Positions 62,520-64,000 of a DNA stretch of 64,000 bases are shown piece by piece. The stretch comes from Micromonospora parathelypteridis (lineage in GTDB: Bacteria; Actinomycetota; Actinomycetes; Mycobacteriales; Micromonosporaceae): positions 1,054,001-1,118,000 of the forward strand of contig NZ_JACHDP010000001.1 in the NCBI RefSeq assembly GCF_014201145.1, written 5' to 3'. Position 1 is the first letter of the stretch. Every line of letters begins with the position of its first letter. The translations under genes were made by a program, and so were the position numbers. Under the pieces are notes generated by a model. That model saw nothing but the letters and a program-made list of their open reading frames with translations. It had not been told where the DNA came from and did not search any database.

Positions 62520-63619
62520 GGCCGCTGCCCGGGCCAGCCGGCGCCCGGCGGCGGCGTGGTCGACGGGGTGGCCTGCTGCCGGGGCGCGACCGCCGGGAGG
62601 GGGATGGTCGACATCACCCGGTGCACGATGTGGTCGGCGGGCACGTCGTCGGCGAGCGCGTCGTAGCTGAGCACCAAACGGTGCCGCAGGATGTCCGGCG
62701 CGATGTCCTGCACGTCCTGCGGCAGGGCGTAGTCGCGCCCGCGCAGCAGCGCCAACGCACGCGTCGCCCGGACCAGGCCCAGCGAGGCGCGCGGGCTGGC
62801 CCCGTACTGGATCAGTTGCGCGACGTCCGGCATGCCGTGCTCGGCGGGAGCGCGGGTCGCCAGCACCAGCCGGACCGCGTAGTCGACCAGGGCGTTGTGC
62901 ACGAAGACCTGGTCGGCCTTGCGTTGCAGGGCGATCAGCTCGGGTGTGTCGAAGACCGCGGTCGGCTCGGGCGCGGTCACGCCCATCCGGTAGACGATCT
63001 CGCGTTCCTCCGCGTCGGTCGGGTAGCCCACCACGATCTTCATGAGGAACCGGTCCCGCTGCGCCTCCGGCAGCGGGTAGACGCCCTCCTGCTCGATCGG
63101 GTTCTGGGTGGCCATCACCAGGAACGGGTCGGGCACCCGGTGGCTCTCGCCGCCGATGGACACCTGCCGTTCGCTCATCACCTCGAGCAGGGCGGACTGC
63201 ACCTTCGCCGGAGCCCGGTTGATCTCGTCGGCGAGCAGGAAGTTGACGAAGACCGGGCCCAGCTCGACGTCGAACTTCTCGCTGGACTGCCGGTAGATCC
63301 GGGTGCCCATGATGTCGGCGGGGACCAGGTCCGGGGTGAACTGCACCCGTGCGAAGGACCCGCCGACGACCTTGGCGAGTGTTTCCACCGCCAGGGTCTT
63401 GGCGACCCCGGGCACACCTTCGAGCAGGCAGTGACCCCGGGCGAGCAGCGCGACGAACATCCGCTCCACCATTCGGTCCTGCCCGACGATCACGCGTTTG
63501 ATCTCGAACAGCGCCCGCTCCAGCAGGGTGGCGTCCTGCGCGGGCGTGGTCACCGGCGCAGGTGTCTGCGGTGCCGCCCCGTTCGGCGTCGGGGCGTCGG
63601 GCATGGTCGGCTGGGCCAC
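62516..63619 (-). CDS. MoxR family AAA+ ATPase
   Basis: A 367-residue ATPase. 'GHCLLEGVPGVAKTLAVETL' is Walker A, 'FVNFLLADEINRAPAKVQSA' Walker B, 'FLVMATQNPIEQEGVYPLPE' sensor 1, and the lid contains 'YGASPRASLGLVRATRALAL' (sensor 2). GTG 63619 follows GGAGGA; ATG 63604 is too far from that site. It heads the three-gene operon and would drive ATP-dependent remodelling of targets presented by the DUF58 and VWA proteins. Confidence 0.92.
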   Translation of the reverse strand: MAQPTMPDAPTPNGAAPQTPAPVTTPAQDATLLERALFEIKRVIVGQDRMVERMFVALLARGHCLLEGVPGVAKTLAVETLAKVVGGSFARVQFTPDLVPADIMGTRIYRQSSEKFDVELGPVFVNFLLADEINRAPAKVQSALLEVMSERQVSIGGESHRVPDPFLVMATQNPIEQEGVYPLPEAQRDRFLMKIVVGYPTDAEEREIVYRMGVTAPEPTAVFDTPELIALQRKADQVFVHNALVDYAVRLVLATRAPAEHGMPDVAQLIQYGASPRASLGLVRATRALALLRGRDYALPQDVQDIAPDILRHRLVLSYDALADDVPADHIVHRVMSTIPLPAVAPRQQATPSTTPPPGAGWPGQRP

Positions 63620-63847
63620 CGGTCCTCCACAGCGTTGGTCGGTCGTCGCGGCTGATGCGGTATCAAGACTCGCACGCCTTCCTGAGTGTCGAGGTGGGGA
63701 GAAGCCGATTTTCGCCGCGCCGTCCTCAGCAGCCGAATCGCGCATCACGGGTGCACACGGACCGGCCCGCCGCGTGTACGATTCACCCCGTCGCCGGGCG
63801 GCTCCCCCCGTGGTCGCCCGGCGCTCAAGCTCTCCGTCCCGCCGCCC

Positions 63848-63853
63848 TAGACT
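63848..63853 (+). promoter_or_regulatory. -10 box for a leaderless gene
   Basis: TAGACT ends 7 bp before ATG 63861, and no ribosome site precedes the ATG. This fits the leaderless pattern seen elsewhere in the window. Confidence 0.5.
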
Positions 63854-63860
63854 GGCCGGG

Positions 63861-64000
63861 ATGAGCATCCACTCCCCCGCCGAGGACGCCCTGGTCTGCT
63901 CGGCCCGGGGCTGCCGTGCCGCCGCTGTCTGGGCCCTGGAGTGGAACAATCCCCGTCTGCATGACACCGCTCGGCGCAAGACCTGGCTGGCCTGCGCGGA
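63861..64000 (+). CDS. Conserved small actinobacterial protein, 5' part
   Basis: The first 46 codons of a gene cut by the window end. It begins 'MSIHSPAEDALVCSARGCRA' and continues 'AAVWALEWNNPRLHDTARRK' and TWLACA. The spacing CSARGC...CA suggests a small zinc-binding fold. I recall similar short actinobacterial proteins but cannot assign a function. It is divergent from the MoxR operon. Confidence 0.6.
   Translation, partial: MSIHSPAEDALVCSARGCRAAAVWALEWNNPRLHDTARRKTWLACA

Overview
The window is GC-rich, densely coded actinobacterial chromosome. The gene content points to Micromonosporaceae, probably Micromonospora or a close relative: GTG starts, TANNNT promoters placed directly before start codons, DUF3097, a NagK/NgcEFG-type amino-sugar locus, a MurD2/MurL pair, and an actinobacterial-type ferrochelatase with a C-terminal cysteine cluster. 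This assignment is inferred from gene content, not from a database search. I see no rRNA, tRNA, CRISPR array, prophage or intact insertion sequence.

Layout. 1-7951: the end of a glycogen-debranching-type enzyme, a GT4 glycosyltransferase, two tandem paralogous Ser/Thr kinases with related extracytoplasmic domains, a YdjM-like membrane hydrolase and an amidohydrolase. 8212-16315: a LacI-controlled sugar operon (solute-binding lipoprotein, two permeases, YicI-type alpha-xylosidase, GH1 beta-glucosidase) that reads as xyloglucan-oligosaccharide or other xylosyl/glucosyl-oligosaccharide use. A TTGACG-N18-TAGCGT promoter and a 29-bp near-perfect palindrome lie in front of the regulator. 16391-21160: GlxA and PfpI proteins, a MobA-like nucleotidyltransferase, a membrane protein and a short family A DNA polymerase. 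21257-24804: a heterodimeric ABC exporter whose two halves have complementary degenerate ATPase motifs. 24815-31035: an amino-sugar region (RpiR regulator, SIS protein, NgcE/F/G-type importer) divergent from a GlcNAc-kinase-like gene. 31250-31926: gene relics.

31927-36917: cell-wall genes. murD2 and murL are divergent and would make D-Glu-containing muropeptide precursor through L-Glu and epimerisation. Downstream of murD2 are a broken PP2C-like gene and two overlapping paralogues of unknown function with a weak DUF218-like pattern. 37013-43259: a PucR regulator with an internal 27-bp repeat, argG with a candidate ARG box, a TrmH-type rRNA methyltransferase and a TPP enzyme. 43277-50548: a class A PBP, membrane proteins, an SPFH/NfeD pair, a serine hydrolase and DUF3097. 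51239-55997: a conserved hypothetical, a HAD phosphatase, ferrochelatase, fabI and fabG. 56153-63619: a two-component system, a DUF1023 hydrolase, an acyltransferase, and a MoxR-DUF58-VWA operon. A gene is cut by the window end.

Intergenic DNA is unusually structured. Six long palindromes in two sequence families (A at 8041, 31124 and 52171; B at 36935, 45606 and, diverged, 50670) recur across the 64 kb, five of them just downstream of stop codons. Two gaps hold minisatellites: a 31/32-bp array at 50768-51081 and a 9-bp-periodic array at 52249-52527. At least six genes appear to be transcribed leaderless.
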